Shown: piece after piece, positions 1-8,742 of the stretch
Layout of the letters: the number at the start of each line of letters is the position of its first letter
How positions within the stretch are numbered: position 1 is the first letter of the stretch
Source of the DNA: CAZOOA01 sp964581355
GTDB taxonomy: Bacteria > Bacillota > Dethiobacteria > DTU022 > UBA8154
Direction: 5' to 3'
Assembly (NCBI GenBank): GCA_964581355.1
Contig: CAZOOA010000007.1
Coordinates: forward strand, 17,598 to 81,597
DNA length: 64,000 nt
Program-made: the position numbers and the translations under genes
The notes under the pieces: model-generated
Seen by the model: only the letters and a program-made list of their open reading frames with translations
What the model was told of the DNA's origin: nothing
Database searches by the model: none

Positions 1-2869
1 TCTCGGCCAGTGCAGCAATATCCTGCTCAGTTAAGCCGCTTTGAGAGAGTAATTCTGCCATGGACTGCTTGCCCAACCATTCATCCAACTGAGCAAAATT
101 TTCCGTATACTGCCCTACAAAAGCTTGGTCCGCCAACCCTTTCTGCTTTGCATAAAGCAGTAGAGCAGCAAATAGGGATACAGAAGCTTGCTGGTCTACA
201 TCAAAACTACGCGCAGCATACCGCTTTAACTTAGATTCTTTGCTATACAGCGCCCATAGCTCGGTTCCTTTTTCCACAGCCTGCTTAATCTTCAAACCAG
301 CAATGGGATAATCAGGCAGATCAGCGCCAACAGATAAGACAAAGTCTGCCGTAGCTATTTCATCAAAAGAGTTAGTTGATGCATCCCAGCCCAAAACATC
401 AACCAGGAGATTGTCAGGTTCCGAGACACTGCTGATGTTATTGGTTCCCAGGGTAGCCCGGGCAAATTTCTGAATTAAATAACTTTCTTCATTCGTATAC
501 CTGGGATTGGCCAGGACAGCCAGGCTTTCGCCGCCAAAGCGGGCTTTCAGAGACTTGAATTTTTTGGTGATATGCACCAATGCATCTTCCCATGTGGTTT
601 CCGTCAACTGGCCATTTTCCCTGATCAAGGGGGTCTTAAGTCGTTCTTCGCTGTTGATAAAATCGAAACCGAAGCGGCCTTTTTTACACAGAACACCTTC
701 ATTGACCGGGCCCTCTAAAGGTACAACCCGGGCAACTTTATCCCCGATAGTCTCGATGCTTAGGCTGCAACCCACACCACAAAAACCACAAATGGACTTT
801 GTCTGCTTTAAATTCCAAGGTGCCGGCTTGGTAAAGGGCATCTGTTCCACCAATGCCCCTGTGGGACACATGGCAACACACTGGCCACAGGCGACACAAC
901 TGGTCTGCTCCAAGGGCAGGTCCAGGGAAGGGCTCACGTAAGCATCAAAACCGCGGTTCACCAAACCCAGTGCTTCGACCCCGATAACTTCAGCGCAGGT
1001 GCGTACGCAGAGACCGCAAAGAATACATTTGTTGGGTTCACGAAGGATGAAAGGATGCTCTTCATTTTCGTATTCGTGCTTTTCTCCGACGATTCTTTCA
1101 GGATTGGCATCATACTCCGTGGCAAAATCTCTCAATTTGCATTCAAAGACGTCGAAGCAGCCGCACTCAAGGCAGCGCTCCCCATCCTTGGAGGCACTTT
1201 CCGGGGTTAATCCTTTTTCTACTTCCCGGAAGTTCTTGACCCGGACTTCTGCCGGCACAAGAGGCATCTTGACTTTTTCCACTGTTTCCAGGTCCGCGAA
1301 GTCTTCTTCTGTCAGGCCCTCTTTAATAATGTTATAGTGGGTCTTGTAGGGCTCAACTTCGCCTTCGCTCAAGTAATTTTCCACCACTTCCGCCACCCGT
1401 TTTCCTGCTGCTATGGCTTCAATAGCAATTCCAGGGCCTGTGACAGCGTCTCCGCCGGCAAAGACACCCGGCACATTGGTTGTGAAAGTGTCTTCCTGGC
1501 AATCTATCGTATTCCATTTGTCAATATTAACATCATCTTTGATATCATCTATACCAACATCCTGGCCGATAGCTGCAATAATTGTATCCACATCAAGGGT
1601 AAAGAAGGAATCGGGGATAGGTTCGGGGCGGCGCCTTCCTGAATCATCAGGTTCACCGAGCTGCATCTTTTGGCAGACCACCCTTTGGACGCCATCTTCG
1701 CCTTCAATTTGTACCGGGTTGGCTAACAGGTGAAATTCAACCCCTTCTTCGTCGGCCTCGATAACTTCAATTTCCTGGGCCGGCATCTGTTCCCGGGCCC
1801 GGCGGTAGATAACCATAACCTGTTCGGCACCAAGGCGCTTGGCTGTACGCGCTGCATCCATAGCAGTATTACCGCCCCCGATAACAGCAACTTTATTGCC
1901 CAGCTTGACTTCCTCGTTGAGCATGACGGCCCTTAAGAACTCAGTGCCGCCCAGGACCCCGGGCATGTCTTCACCGGGTACACCCATCCGGCGGCTGTTT
2001 TGTGCTCCAATGGCCAGGTAGACTGCGTCATAGCCATTTTTAAATAAATAGTCAATGGTAAAATCTTCACCTAGCTGGAGACCTGCTTTGGCTTCAACGC
2101 CGAGGTCCAGGATCAACTGGATTTCCCCATCCACAACAGACTTGGGCAGCCTGTATTCCGGGATGCCATAGCGCAGCATTCCGCCTAGCTCCGGCAGTGC
2201 TTCAAAAATTGTAACCTGGTGACCACTGCGCCTTAAGAAATAGGCCGCTGTAAGGCCTGCCGGCCCTGAGCCAACTACAGCAACTTTTTTGCCTGTTTCA
2301 GGGGCAACTTCCGGCAAATAGGGCTCTTCACTGGCCAGATCCAGGTCAGCGATCAAGCGCTTCATGTAGCGAATGGCTACGGGACCTTCTTTCAAGTTCC
2401 TACGGCAGTCCTCTTCACAGGGCGCCGGGCAAACCCGCCCAATTGATGCCGGAATGGGCATAAACTCCTTGACCAGGATCAAAGCGTCCCTGTATTGTTT
2501 GTTTGCCACCAGCGCAGCATAACCCTGGGCATCACAGTTAGCAGGGCAGGCCATAACACAAGGAGCCCTACAGTCTCCGCTGTGATCGGAAAGAATCAGT
2601 TCCAAGGCCAGTTTACGTGCTTTCCGGATCTTTTCATTCTCTGTTTGAACAACCATCCCATCGGCAACTTTGGTAGCACAGGCCCTAAGCAATCTGGGCA
2701 TCCCTTCGATCTCCACAAGACAGATGCCGCAAGATGCATACACATCTGTATCACCACTAAAACAAAGCGTAGGAATATGGATATTGTTTTCCTTGGCTAA
2801 ATCTAAAATTGTCTGATCAGCATGGCCAACCACTTCCCGGCCATCGATGTTTAATCTCACTTGACTCAT
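1..2869 (-). CDS. NfnB/GltD–NuoG-like fusion subunit of a bifurcating oxidoreductase (C-terminus cut by window edge)
   Basis: The reading frame is open from the ATG at 2869 (GGAG 8 nt upstream) to the window edge, about 956 residues. Domains in order: [2Fe-2S] ferredoxin (Cys near residues 37-65); GltD/NfnB-type flavoprotein with Cys-rich N-part, a first nucleotide motif GSGPAG near 202 and a second GGGNTA near 330; two [4Fe-4S] clusters (CILCGLC near 610, then CVACGQC); then a NuoG/molybdopterin-oxidoreductase domain starting with CGFCGVGC near 692. The Sec/Cys-His active-site motif of formate dehydrogenases is absent: after FARATLGTNN the chain continues SSVSEPDNLL. It is last in a NuoE-NuoF operon, which fits the Stn-type NADH/ferredoxin:NADP transhydrogenase as I recall it. 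Automatic annotation would probably say formate dehydrogenase; I consider that unlikely. Confidence 0.8.
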   Translation of the reverse strand, partial: MSQVRLNIDGREVVGHADQTILDLAKENNIHIPTLCFSGDTDVYASCGICLVEIEGMPRLLRACATKVADGMVVQTENEKIRKARKLALELILSDHSGDCRAPCVMACPANCDAQGYAALVANKQYRDALILVKEFMPIPASIGRVCPAPCEEDCRRNLKEGPVAIRYMKRLIADLDLASEEPYLPEVAPETGKKVAVVGSGPAGLTAAYFLRRSGHQVTIFEALPELGGMLRYGIPEYRLPKSVVDGEIQLILDLGVEAKAGLQLGEDFTIDYLFKNGYDAVYLAIGAQNSRRMGVPGEDMPGVLGGTEFLRAVMLNEEVKLGNKVAVIGGGNTAMDAARTAKRLGAEQVMVIYRRAREQMPAQEIEVIEADEEGVEFHLLANPVQIEGEDGVQRVVCQKMQLGEPDDSGRRRPEPIPDSFFTLDVDTIIAAIGQDVGIDDIKDDVNIDKWNTIDCQEDTFTTNVPGVFAGGDAVTGPGIAIEAIAAGKRVAEVVENYLSEGEVEPYKTHYNIIKEGLTEEDFADLETVEKVKMPLVPAEVRVKNFREVEKGLTPESASKDGERCLECGCFDVFECKLRDFATEYDANPERIVGEKHEYENEEHPFILREPNKCILCGLCVRTCAEVIGVEALGLVNRGFDAYVSPSLDLPLEQTSCVACGQCVAMCPTGALVEQMPFTKPAPWNLKQTKSICGFCGVGCSLSIETIGDKVARVVPLEGPVNEGVLCKKGRFGFDFINSEERLKTPLIRENGQLTETTWEDALVHITKKFKSLKARFGGESLAVLANPRYTNEESYLIQKFARATLGTNNISSVSEPDNLLVDVLGWDASTNSFDEIATADFVLSVGADLPDYPIAGLKIKQAVEKGTELWALYSKESKLKRYAARSFDVDQQASVSLFAALLLYAKQKGLADQAFVGQYTENFAQLDEWLGKQSMAELLSQSGLTEQDIAALAE

Positions 2870-2924
2870 GCGCTTTACTCCACCCCTTTACTGAAGATAA
2901 ATTAATTGACCTGAGCACCTTTTT

Positions 2925-4694
2925 CTATTCAACGATTACTGCATCAAAATTGCAGGCATCAAAGCAATTGCCACACTTGATACAATTGTCCTGGTCTATT
3001 ACGTGGACTTCTTTCTTTTCACCTGAAATAGCTTCAGTCGGACAACGCTTTACACAGCGCGTGCAGCCGGTGCAAAGTTCCGGGTCAATCGTATAGGTGA
3101 GCAGTTCACGGCAAACTTTTGCAGGGCATCGCCTGTCTTTGATATGGGCTTCATACTCGTCCCGGAAGAAACGCAGAGTCGACAGTACAGGATTTGGTGC
3201 AGTTTGACCCAGCCCACAAAGGGCTCCTTCTTTGACATTAAAAGCGATTTCTTCCAGCAGATCAAGCTCTTCCGGCTGAGCCTGTCCTTCGGTAATCCGG
3301 TTTAGGATTTCCAACATCCGCTTGGTCCCCAGGCGGCAGTGGACACACTTTCCGCAGGATTCGTTCTGAACAAAATCCAGGAAAAACTTGGCCATATCGA
3401 CCATACAGGTGGTCTCATCCATGACGATCATCCCGCCGGAACCCATAATAGCACCTGTCTTAACCAGGGATTCAAAGTCTACAGAAGTATCTAAGAGGCT
3501 CTCCGGAACACAACCCCCTGAGGGACCTCCAAGCTGGACACCTTTAAATCGTTTATCGTCCCTGATACCACCACCAACGCCAAATATTACATCACGCAGC
3601 GTGATTCCCATGGGAACTTCGATCAAACCACCACGCTTCATCTTTCCAGCCAGGGCAAAAACCTTGGTGCCCTTGCTTTTTTCCGTACCATATGCAGCAA
3701 ACTTATCGGCTCCGTTATATACAATCCAGGGAACATTGGCAAAGGTTTCTACGTTATTGATGCTGGTAGGCTTTTGCCAGAATCCTTTCTCTGCAGGGAA
3801 AGGAGGCTTCAACCGGGGCATCCCCCGCTCTCCTTCCAAAGATGCGATGAGCGCAGTTTCCTCCCCGCAGACAAATGCTCCTGCTCCTTTTTTAATCTTC
3901 ATTTTGAACGAAAAATCCGTTCCCAAGATGTTTTCTCCCATCAACCCTGCTTCTTCAGCATCTTTAATGGCAATCTCCAGGCGGGTAATAGCCAGGGGAT
4001 ACTCAGCCCGGCAATAAACATGCCCTTCATCAGCCCCGACAGCATACGCAGCCAGCATCATGCCTTCAATAATGGCATGGGGGTCACCCTCGATGATGCT
4101 GCGGTCCATAAAAGCACCGGGGTCGCCCTCGTCCGCATTACAGACAATATATTTTTTATCTCCTTGATTTTGCCGGGTAAAGCGCCACTTCAAACCTGTT
4201 GGAAAACCAGCTCCCCCTCTACCACGCAGACCGGACTTTAATACTTCCTCAATAACATCTTCCGGGGTCATTTCTTTTAATGCTTTTTCCAGGGCTTTAT
4301 ACCCGTCGCGTGCTTTATATTCTTCCAGCGATTCGGGATCAATGACTCCGCAGTTACGAAGAGATATCCGGTCCTGGCCGCCGACTACCCGCTCCCTTTC
4401 TTCATTGAGCAGCATGTCTTCCGGGGGTTGTCCTTTGCCCAGATGCTCTTCCACAATGCGTGCCACGTTTTCTTCTGTTACGCCACCGTACGAGTACAAT
4501 TTTCCTTCGGGGGTAACCACATCAACAATGGGTTCTGCGTAACACATACCTATACAACCTGTTTTCTTCAAATCAACGTCCAGGTTGCTGCTTTCCAACT
4601 GTTTTTCCAAGGCATCATACGTTTTATAACCACCGGCAGCGATACCGCAGGTACTTAATCCAACTTTTACTACTGTTTTGTCACGGTCGTGCAT
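2925..4694 (-). CDS. NuoF/HydB-like NADH-binding flavoprotein subunit
   Basis: 589 residues. An N-terminal thioredoxin-like [2Fe-2S] domain (CGIAAGG, then CIGMC) is followed by the NuoF core with GRGGAGFPTG near residue 160 and CNADEGDPGAF, which bind NAD(H) and FMN. An ESCGKCVHC [4Fe-4S] site lies near 448, and two C-terminal [4Fe-4S] ferredoxin motifs (CTGCTRC, CIKCGNC) near 541-580. This layout is that of HydB of bifurcating hydrogenases and related complexes. It sits 30 bp after the NuoE-like gene and 55 bp before the large fusion subunit, so the three probably form one cytoplasmic complex. Start ATG follows GGGAGGTG with 5 nt spacing. Confidence 0.93.
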   Translation of the reverse strand: MHDRDKTVVKVGLSTCGIAAGGYKTYDALEKQLESSNLDVDLKKTGCIGMCYAEPIVDVVTPEGKLYSYGGVTEENVARIVEEHLGKGQPPEDMLLNEERERVVGGQDRISLRNCGVIDPESLEEYKARDGYKALEKALKEMTPEDVIEEVLKSGLRGRGGAGFPTGLKWRFTRQNQGDKKYIVCNADEGDPGAFMDRSIIEGDPHAIIEGMMLAAYAVGADEGHVYCRAEYPLAITRLEIAIKDAEEAGLMGENILGTDFSFKMKIKKGAGAFVCGEETALIASLEGERGMPRLKPPFPAEKGFWQKPTSINNVETFANVPWIVYNGADKFAAYGTEKSKGTKVFALAGKMKRGGLIEVPMGITLRDVIFGVGGGIRDDKRFKGVQLGGPSGGCVPESLLDTSVDFESLVKTGAIMGSGGMIVMDETTCMVDMAKFFLDFVQNESCGKCVHCRLGTKRMLEILNRITEGQAQPEELDLLEEIAFNVKEGALCGLGQTAPNPVLSTLRFFRDEYEAHIKDRRCPAKVCRELLTYTIDPELCTGCTRCVKRCPTEAISGEKKEVHVIDQDNCIKCGNCFDACNFDAVIVE

Positions 4695-4724
4695 ACAGGC
4701 ACCTCCCTAGTCCCTTCCTGAGTT

Positions 4725-5249
4725 TTATTCCGCATCCTCTTGATCCGCACTTTCATTATTACCCCTAAATTCTTTTATTATTTTACGGGTAGATTTTGGT
4801 GTTAACATAGCATAGGTTTCCCCATCGATCAACATCACAGGAGAAAGACTGCAACAGCCAATACAGGCAACTTCTTCATAAGTAAACAACCCGTCCTCTG
4901 TTGTCTCCCCCCCTTTAATCCCCAGTTCGTCAGTTATGGTGTTGCCAACCATTTTGGCCCCATTCACATGGCAGGCCGTACCAACACAGAGCATAATCGT
5001 GTGTTTGCCTTTGGGCTGCAAGCGAAACTGGGCATAAAATGTTGCTATACCATAGATTTTTGCGGGTGATACACCTAACTTCTCACCAAGATACCCGATT
5101 CCCTCCTTGGGGACATAATCAAATTCCTCTTGAATGTCCTGCAGGATGGGAATAATCGCGCTGGGGTCCCCCTGGTACTTTTCCAGGATGCGGTCAAGCA
5201 CTTCATAAGGGATTGAGCCGGCTTCCAGGGTTTTCTCTGTTGCTGCCAT
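4725..5249 (-). CDS. NuoE/HydC-like [2Fe-2S] subunit
   Basis: 174 residues, the normal size for a NuoE-type thioredoxin-fold subunit. Cluster ligands are CVGTACH near residue 86 and CIGCC near 133. It should pass electrons between the NuoF-type subunit and other clusters. It is the first gene of the three-gene redox operon; ATG is preceded by AAAGGAG at 8 nt. The 257 bp upstream (5250-5506) includes a very AT-rich tract around 5390-5420 suited to a promoter, but I could not identify a convincing -35/-10 pair there. Confidence 0.93.
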   Translation of the reverse strand: MAATEKTLEAGSIPYEVLDRILEKYQGDPSAIIPILQDIQEEFDYVPKEGIGYLGEKLGVSPAKIYGIATFYAQFRLQPKGKHTIMLCVGTACHVNGAKMVGNTITDELGIKGGETTEDGLFTYEEVACIGCCSLSPVMLIDGETYAMLTPKSTRKIIKEFRGNNESADQEDAE

Positions 5250-5506
5250 AACAACAACTCCTTTATTAAAGATTTCACAAGCATTGCAAAACCACCTTGC
5301 ATCGGGACCTTTGTAACTTCACCGACACGACAATAACGGTTAAAGTACAAAAATACCTTGCCTTCCTTTCGAGAAGGTAAAAATATTATTAAATTTATAA
5401 TTTATAATGTATAATTTTCGTCGTTAAGCGAGGATTTCCTCTCTCTCCCTAAAATTCGCAATATTCTTTCTTGACTCGGCTTCATGCAGCCAGTCAGAGC
5501 AGACAG

Positions 5507-6457
5507 CTACACTTCATGGTGATAAGACGCAAGAAGGGCTGTCCCAACAGCATTATCCCCAGCCAATTCCGGGGACGGAAAGTAAAAATTAAGTGCAGGA
5601 ACTCCTTCTTGCAAGCGTCTCCGGATAAAAGCATTGGCTGCTATTCCACCTACGACCAAAACATCAACGAGCCCTTTATCAAATGCGGCCTTTCGCAGTA
5701 CTTCAATCAAGCTGTGGGCGATACAAACCTCTACCCCCCGGGCTGCTTCAGCATGAGAAGCTCCTTCAACCAGGGCACGTTCAACAAAAGTAGCCGGTCC
5801 GGAAAAACTTATGTCGTAACCGCTGACGGAAACCGGCACCTTTAAACCACCCTTGGAGCTTGATGCAGCGATTCTTTCCATCTCTCCACCAGCAGGGAAA
5901 GAAAGACCCAGCTTTACTCCTACACGATCTACAAACTGACCGGCATTCAAGTCACTGGTTCCGCCCAGCAGCTGAATTTGCATATCCTTTCCTTGACTCC
6001 TGACAACTTCCATTAACTCTGTCGTCCCACCGGACAAATGCAGAGCCAAAAAATGGGGCACCTCACAACGGGAAGACCAGCAACCCGCTTCAACATGGTT
6101 TTCTTGATGGCTGACTCCAATAAAAGGGATATTCAATAATGAAGCGGTGCTTCGTCCAAAGCTTTCTCCCACATTAAAGACCGGCATATATGAACCTTCC
6201 ACCGGTCGGGGGCGCACAGAAGCGGCAACACAAATTATTTTAATACTGGCTGCATTAGTAAATATTTCCTCCCATAACAAGGGCATATTTTGTACATGCT
6301 GGAACAAGGCTTCTGACTGCCTTAAACCTTTTCCACCTTTAATAACCTTTAAGGGCATTCTACTCTCTTGCAGTAAAAAAGGCTCCTGGCCCGGGTCCTT
6401 TTTTACAATTGCCACCGAGGTCACATAATTAGAGGTATCCAGGCCCAGGTAGTGCAA
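5507..6457 (-). CDS. TsaD/Kae1-like protein (divergent paralogue)
   Basis: 316 residues of ASKHA/Kae1 fold. The metal-binding HxxxH is present as HQENH near residue 117 and the C-terminal Asp as GDNAVG near 300, so the iron site of TsaD seems kept, but overall sequence is divergent from tRNA t6A-forming TsaD. I chose the TTG at 6457: it lies 1 nt after the nusB stop and 9 nt after AAAGGAG, whereas an upstream in-frame ATG would run 105 nt into nusB. It is probably translationally coupled to nusB. Such second copies next to nusB are found in other Clostridia; their substrate is not known to me. A genuine TsaD is expected elsewhere in the genome. Confidence 0.75.
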   Translation of the reverse strand: MHYLGLDTSNYVTSVAIVKKDPGQEPFLLQESRMPLKVIKGGKGLRQSEALFQHVQNMPLLWEEIFTNAASIKIICVAASVRPRPVEGSYMPVFNVGESFGRSTASLLNIPFIGVSHQENHVEAGCWSSRCEVPHFLALHLSGGTTELMEVVRSQGKDMQIQLLGGTSDLNAGQFVDRVGVKLGLSFPAGGEMERIAASSSKGGLKVPVSVSGYDISFSGPATFVERALVEGASHAEAARGVEVCIAHSLIEVLRKAAFDKGLVDVLVVGGIAANAFIRRRLQEGVPALNFYFPSPELAGDNAVGTALLASYHHEV

Positions 6458-6458
6458 T

Positions 6459-6869
6459 TTAACACTCTCCTTTAACACTTTTTCTGGCTCTATCCAGCAC
6501 CCCGTTAACAAATCGCGCGGCCTCTTCGTCCTGAAATATTTTGGCCAACTCAATGGCTTCATTTAATGAAACTTTTTCCGGGATACCTGGTAAATAAAGG
6601 ACTTCATACAGCCCCATCCGGAGGATATTTCGAACAACAGGGGAAAGTCGGTCAAGCTTCCAGTTAATCAAATGATCTTTTAGCGTAGAATCCAGTTGGG
6701 CTTTTTTTTCCAGCACACCATAAAAAAAAGAACGAAAAAAATCACCTTCTTCTTCTGAAACTCCCGCTTCAGTTAAAAGATATCTTTCCACCGCTTCCGG
6801 ATCATTCTCCCCCGTATCAACCATAAACAGTGCCTTTAGAATAGATTCCCTGGCCTGCCTTCTTTTCAA
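6459..6869 (-). CDS. nusB: Transcription antitermination factor NusB
   Basis: 136 residues, typical of NusB, starting LKRRQARESILKALF and ending with the helical C-terminal half (NEAIELAKIF, then FVNGVLDRA). NusB binds boxA RNA with NusE/S10 in rRNA antitermination. The TTG at 6869 is chosen because AAGGGAG lies 8 nt upstream and the family begins exactly here; the frame stays open upstream to 7079 but that part overlaps the DUF2273 gene and has no NusB similarity. It lies in the asp23-amaP operon, a common clostridial order. Confidence 0.93.
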   Translation of the reverse strand: MKRRQARESILKALFMVDTGENDPEAVERYLLTEAGVSEEEGDFFRSFFYGVLEKKAQLDSTLKDHLINWKLDRLSPVVRNILRMGLYEVLYLPGIPEKVSLNEAIELAKIFQDEEAARFVNGVLDRARKSVKGEC

Positions 6870-6942
6870 TACCCTGACTCCCTTCTCCGCAGCAAAAAAA
6901 TTGTCTTCGAATGCAAACGTTAAAAAAACCGCTACAGTATTT

Positions 6943-7173
6943 TTAATACTGGTCACGGTTAAACCAAAATATATTTGCAATTTTTCGAAGGCTTTCCTGG
7001 TTTTCGATTCTTCCACCAAGAAAAATCCCAGCCAGCACACAGGCAATAATAAATAGCCCGGACCAGAACCCGAAAACAATAATTAGCAAAGCAACCACCA
7101 GCCCAATAAGTCCGCCCAACACTTTGCCCCAGTTTTCATAGATATAACTTAGAAGGCTTTCCCGCAATGCCAT
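6943..7173 (-). CDS. DUF2273 small integral membrane protein
   Basis: 76 residues with two hydrophobic helices (about residues 17-37 and 39-53) and a short charged tail. Size, sequence type and place directly after amaP match the DUF2273 family, which accompanies Asp23/AmaP proteins at the cell envelope. It starts 9 bp after the amaP stop. Its molecular role is unknown; a part in anchoring or regulating the Asp23 complex is inferred from context only. Confidence 0.85.
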   Translation of the reverse strand: MALRESLLSYIYENWGKVLGGLIGLVVALLIIVFGFWSGLFIIACVLAGIFLGGRIENQESLRKIANIFWFNRDQY

Positions 7174-7182
7174 TTCACATCC

Positions 7183-7731
7183 TTACCGAACGTTTTTTTG
7201 AATTTTTTCATGAGCGATATTTTCAACCAGGACTTTTACTTCGGCAACATTATATCCGCTGATTTCCTGGACATACTCTTTAACTTTCTCCTGCAGTTCT
7301 GCGGCAAGCCCGGGGATGGGAACATCAGGTATGGTGTTTATTCTCAAATAGATTACCAAACCCTGCTCCGTGGAATCAGTTTTTGTACTAACTTCCCTGA
7401 TCCCCTTAATGGAACGGGCAGCCATCAGAACCATGCTTTCGATCGCTTGCAAGGAAATTCTAACTTCCCCGGTTTCAGTAAAACTTACAATGCTCCCATA
7501 ATCTTTCTCTTTTCTTTTACCTGATGTAAAAACACTCACCAAGATTAACCCCAGGATAATAATTAGAAAACCCAAGGCTGTATAATTAAAATTGCCAACC
7601 AAAAAGTCCAGATCGACAGCCAGAAGAGCGCTCCCGTCAATGAGACCAAGGGTAAGCAAAATTAGAAAAAGTCCGAGCAGTATAACCAGTACTCCGACTA
7701 AAGTAAAAACAATTTTTCTGCCGGTATGCAT
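7183..7731 (-). CDS. amaP: Alkaline shock response membrane anchor protein AmaP
   Basis: 182 residues: a short basic N-terminus, a first membrane helix (about 9-30), a second near 45-66, then a cytoplasmic Asp23/Gls24-like domain rich in charged residues. In staphylococci AmaP tethers Asp23 to the membrane, and the same architecture is seen here. The gene lies between asp23 (7805-8194) and the DUF2273 gene and is presumably cotranscribed from the promoter at 8242-8270. Confidence 0.88.
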   Translation of the reverse strand: MHTGRKIVFTLVGVLVILLGLFLILLTLGLIDGSALLAVDLDFLVGNFNYTALGFLIIILGLILVSVFTSGKRKEKDYGSIVSFTETGEVRISLQAIESMVLMAARSIKGIREVSTKTDSTEQGLVIYLRINTIPDVPIPGLAAELQEKVKEYVQEISGYNVAEVKVLVENIAHEKIQKNVR

Positions 7732-7804
7732 GAAAATGTTCTCCTTTCGGGAAAGTTAAAGCTAACCTCCCGGTATGTACCAGGAGGTCAGCCTATTTGC
7801 ATAT

Positions 7805-8194
7805 TTATTTAAGTCCCTCTTCTTCAGGCTGTGCTTGCGGGAAATTCACTCCTTGTACATGAACATTGACTTTGACAACCTTAAGCCCTGTCATGGTTTC
7901 AATAGCTTTTTTAACATTTTCCTGGACAGACCAGGCGACATCAGGAATTCGAGAGCCATAGCTAACAATTAAGTACAGGTCTACTGCTGCTTCCTCTTCC
8001 CCAACCTCTACTTTAACTCCTTTGGAAAGATTCTTGCGACCCAGCGCTTCAGCGATTCCACCCGCGATACCTCCACTCATATAAGCAACGCCTTCTACTT
8101 CTGTAGCTGCCAACCCTGCAATAATTGATACCACTTCGTCAGCAATTCTAATGGCCCCTAGTTCTGAAGGAAGGGTCCTGCCTTCTTCAGTCAT
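7805..8194 (-). CDS. Asp23/Gls24 family envelope stress response protein
   Basis: 129 residues with the family pattern GAIRIADEVVSIIAGLAATE, then GVKVEVGEEEAAVDLYL and VQENVKKAIETMTGL. These proteins assemble as a membrane-associated layer through AmaP. It is the first gene of the operon asp23-amaP-DUF2273-nusB-tsaD-like. ATG is preceded by a GGAGGGA ribosome site. A promoter and a palindromic operator candidate lie 50-76 bp upstream. Confidence 0.93.
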   Translation of the reverse strand: MTEEGRTLPSELGAIRIADEVVSIIAGLAATEVEGVAYMSGGIAGGIAEALGRKNLSKGVKVEVGEEEAAVDLYLIVSYGSRIPDVAWSVQENVKKAIETMTGLKVVKVNVHVQGVNFPQAQPEEEGLK

Positions 8195-8241
8195 TTCATT
8201 CCCTCCTTTATATTGTGTAAAATCAATGTTTTACATCTTTT

Positions 8242-8270
8242 ATTATAACAAAAAGTGTGACACACTTCAA
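8242..8270 (-). promoter_or_regulatory. SigA-type promoter of the asp23 operon
   Basis: On the minus strand TTGAAG and TATAAT are separated by 17 nt, and TGT in front of the -10 makes an extended -10 element. The -10 ends about 48 bp before the asp23 start, leaving a short leader. No other promoter of this quality was seen between asp23 and the repeat element upstream. Confidence 0.7.
8254..8266. promoter_or_regulatory. Palindromic operator candidate in the asp23 promoter
   Basis: AGTGTG-A-CACACT is a perfect 13-bp inverted repeat centred in the spacer of the asp23 promoter and touching its -35 box. A regulator bound here would block RNA polymerase. The regulator is unknown; this is inference from symmetry and position. 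Confidence 0.45.
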
Positions 8271-8284
8271 ACTCCATTCATTAA

Positions 8285-8740
8285 TAATTGCTAAAAGAAA
8301 AATCATACAACCACCACGGCTCTATCGAGCCACAACAGGGGATGAAAAACCTTTTTTACGGCCGAAGCGCTGGCTTTCAACATCCCGCCCCCTAACCGGG
8401 GAGTTGGCGCATTCGTCCGGCAACGTTGGTCTCTGTGGCTAGAGGCGTTTGGTAACCGAAGGTTCTTGGGCGGTCCAGCCGAGAGAACGCTCGCTACTCC
8501 AGGGCAGCGCGGCGTTTGCCTAACCCGCCCGGTGCATGTGCAGCGAAGATGCAAGTTACTGCGAAACGAGGGCCGGGAGGGGACCCGGCCGGCATGGAGG
8601 CCGGCCGCCTGGCAGCCGAAGCATGGATGCTGAGTCTGCAAGTTGGTCTCCGAAGGGCCGAGTAGAGCAGCTTAACTTGCCTGAAGCGAACCTAAACCGG
8701 CAGGTACGGCATACGCCAACGCTGCCATTTTCATACTAAA
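8285..8740. repeat. GC-rich structured intergenic repeat, copy A
   Basis: About 450 bp between spoIIIAH and the asp23 promoter, much richer in G+C than the flanks and full of short hairpins (for example GCAAGTT pairing with AACTTGC, and a GGCCGGC cluster). Bases 8329-8485 match 21545-21701 over 157 ungapped positions with 24 differences by my count. Open frames across it on both strands are not conserved in start or stop and are taken as spurious. It may be a structured non-coding RNA or a non-autonomous mobile element. The orientation of any transcript is unknown. Confidence 0.6.
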
Positions 8741-8742
8741 GA

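Noticed and set aside
1..2869. Formate dehydrogenase alpha subunit
   Set aside because: The catalytic Cys/Sec-His motif is absent and a GltD/NfnB domain is fused in; NuoG-like function is preferred.
3388..4241. Long plus-strand frames of 209 and 155 codons
   Set aside because: They are antisense to the clear NuoF-type gene and encode no recognisable motifs.
6459..7079. 206-residue NusB
   Set aside because: The N-terminal 70 residues overlap the DUF2273 gene and lack NusB similarity; TTG 6869 has a good ribosome site.
8303..8641. 112-codon frame in repeat A with similarity to frames at 21504-21722
   Set aside because: The likeness follows from the DNA repeat itself; starts, stops and frame lengths are not conserved and composition is Arg/Pro-rich as expected for GC-rich non-coding DNA.
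8285..8740. c-di-GMP or cobalamin riboswitch
   Set aside because: The conserved core sequences of these classes (for example GACGCAAAGC or GCCACTG) were not found on either strand.
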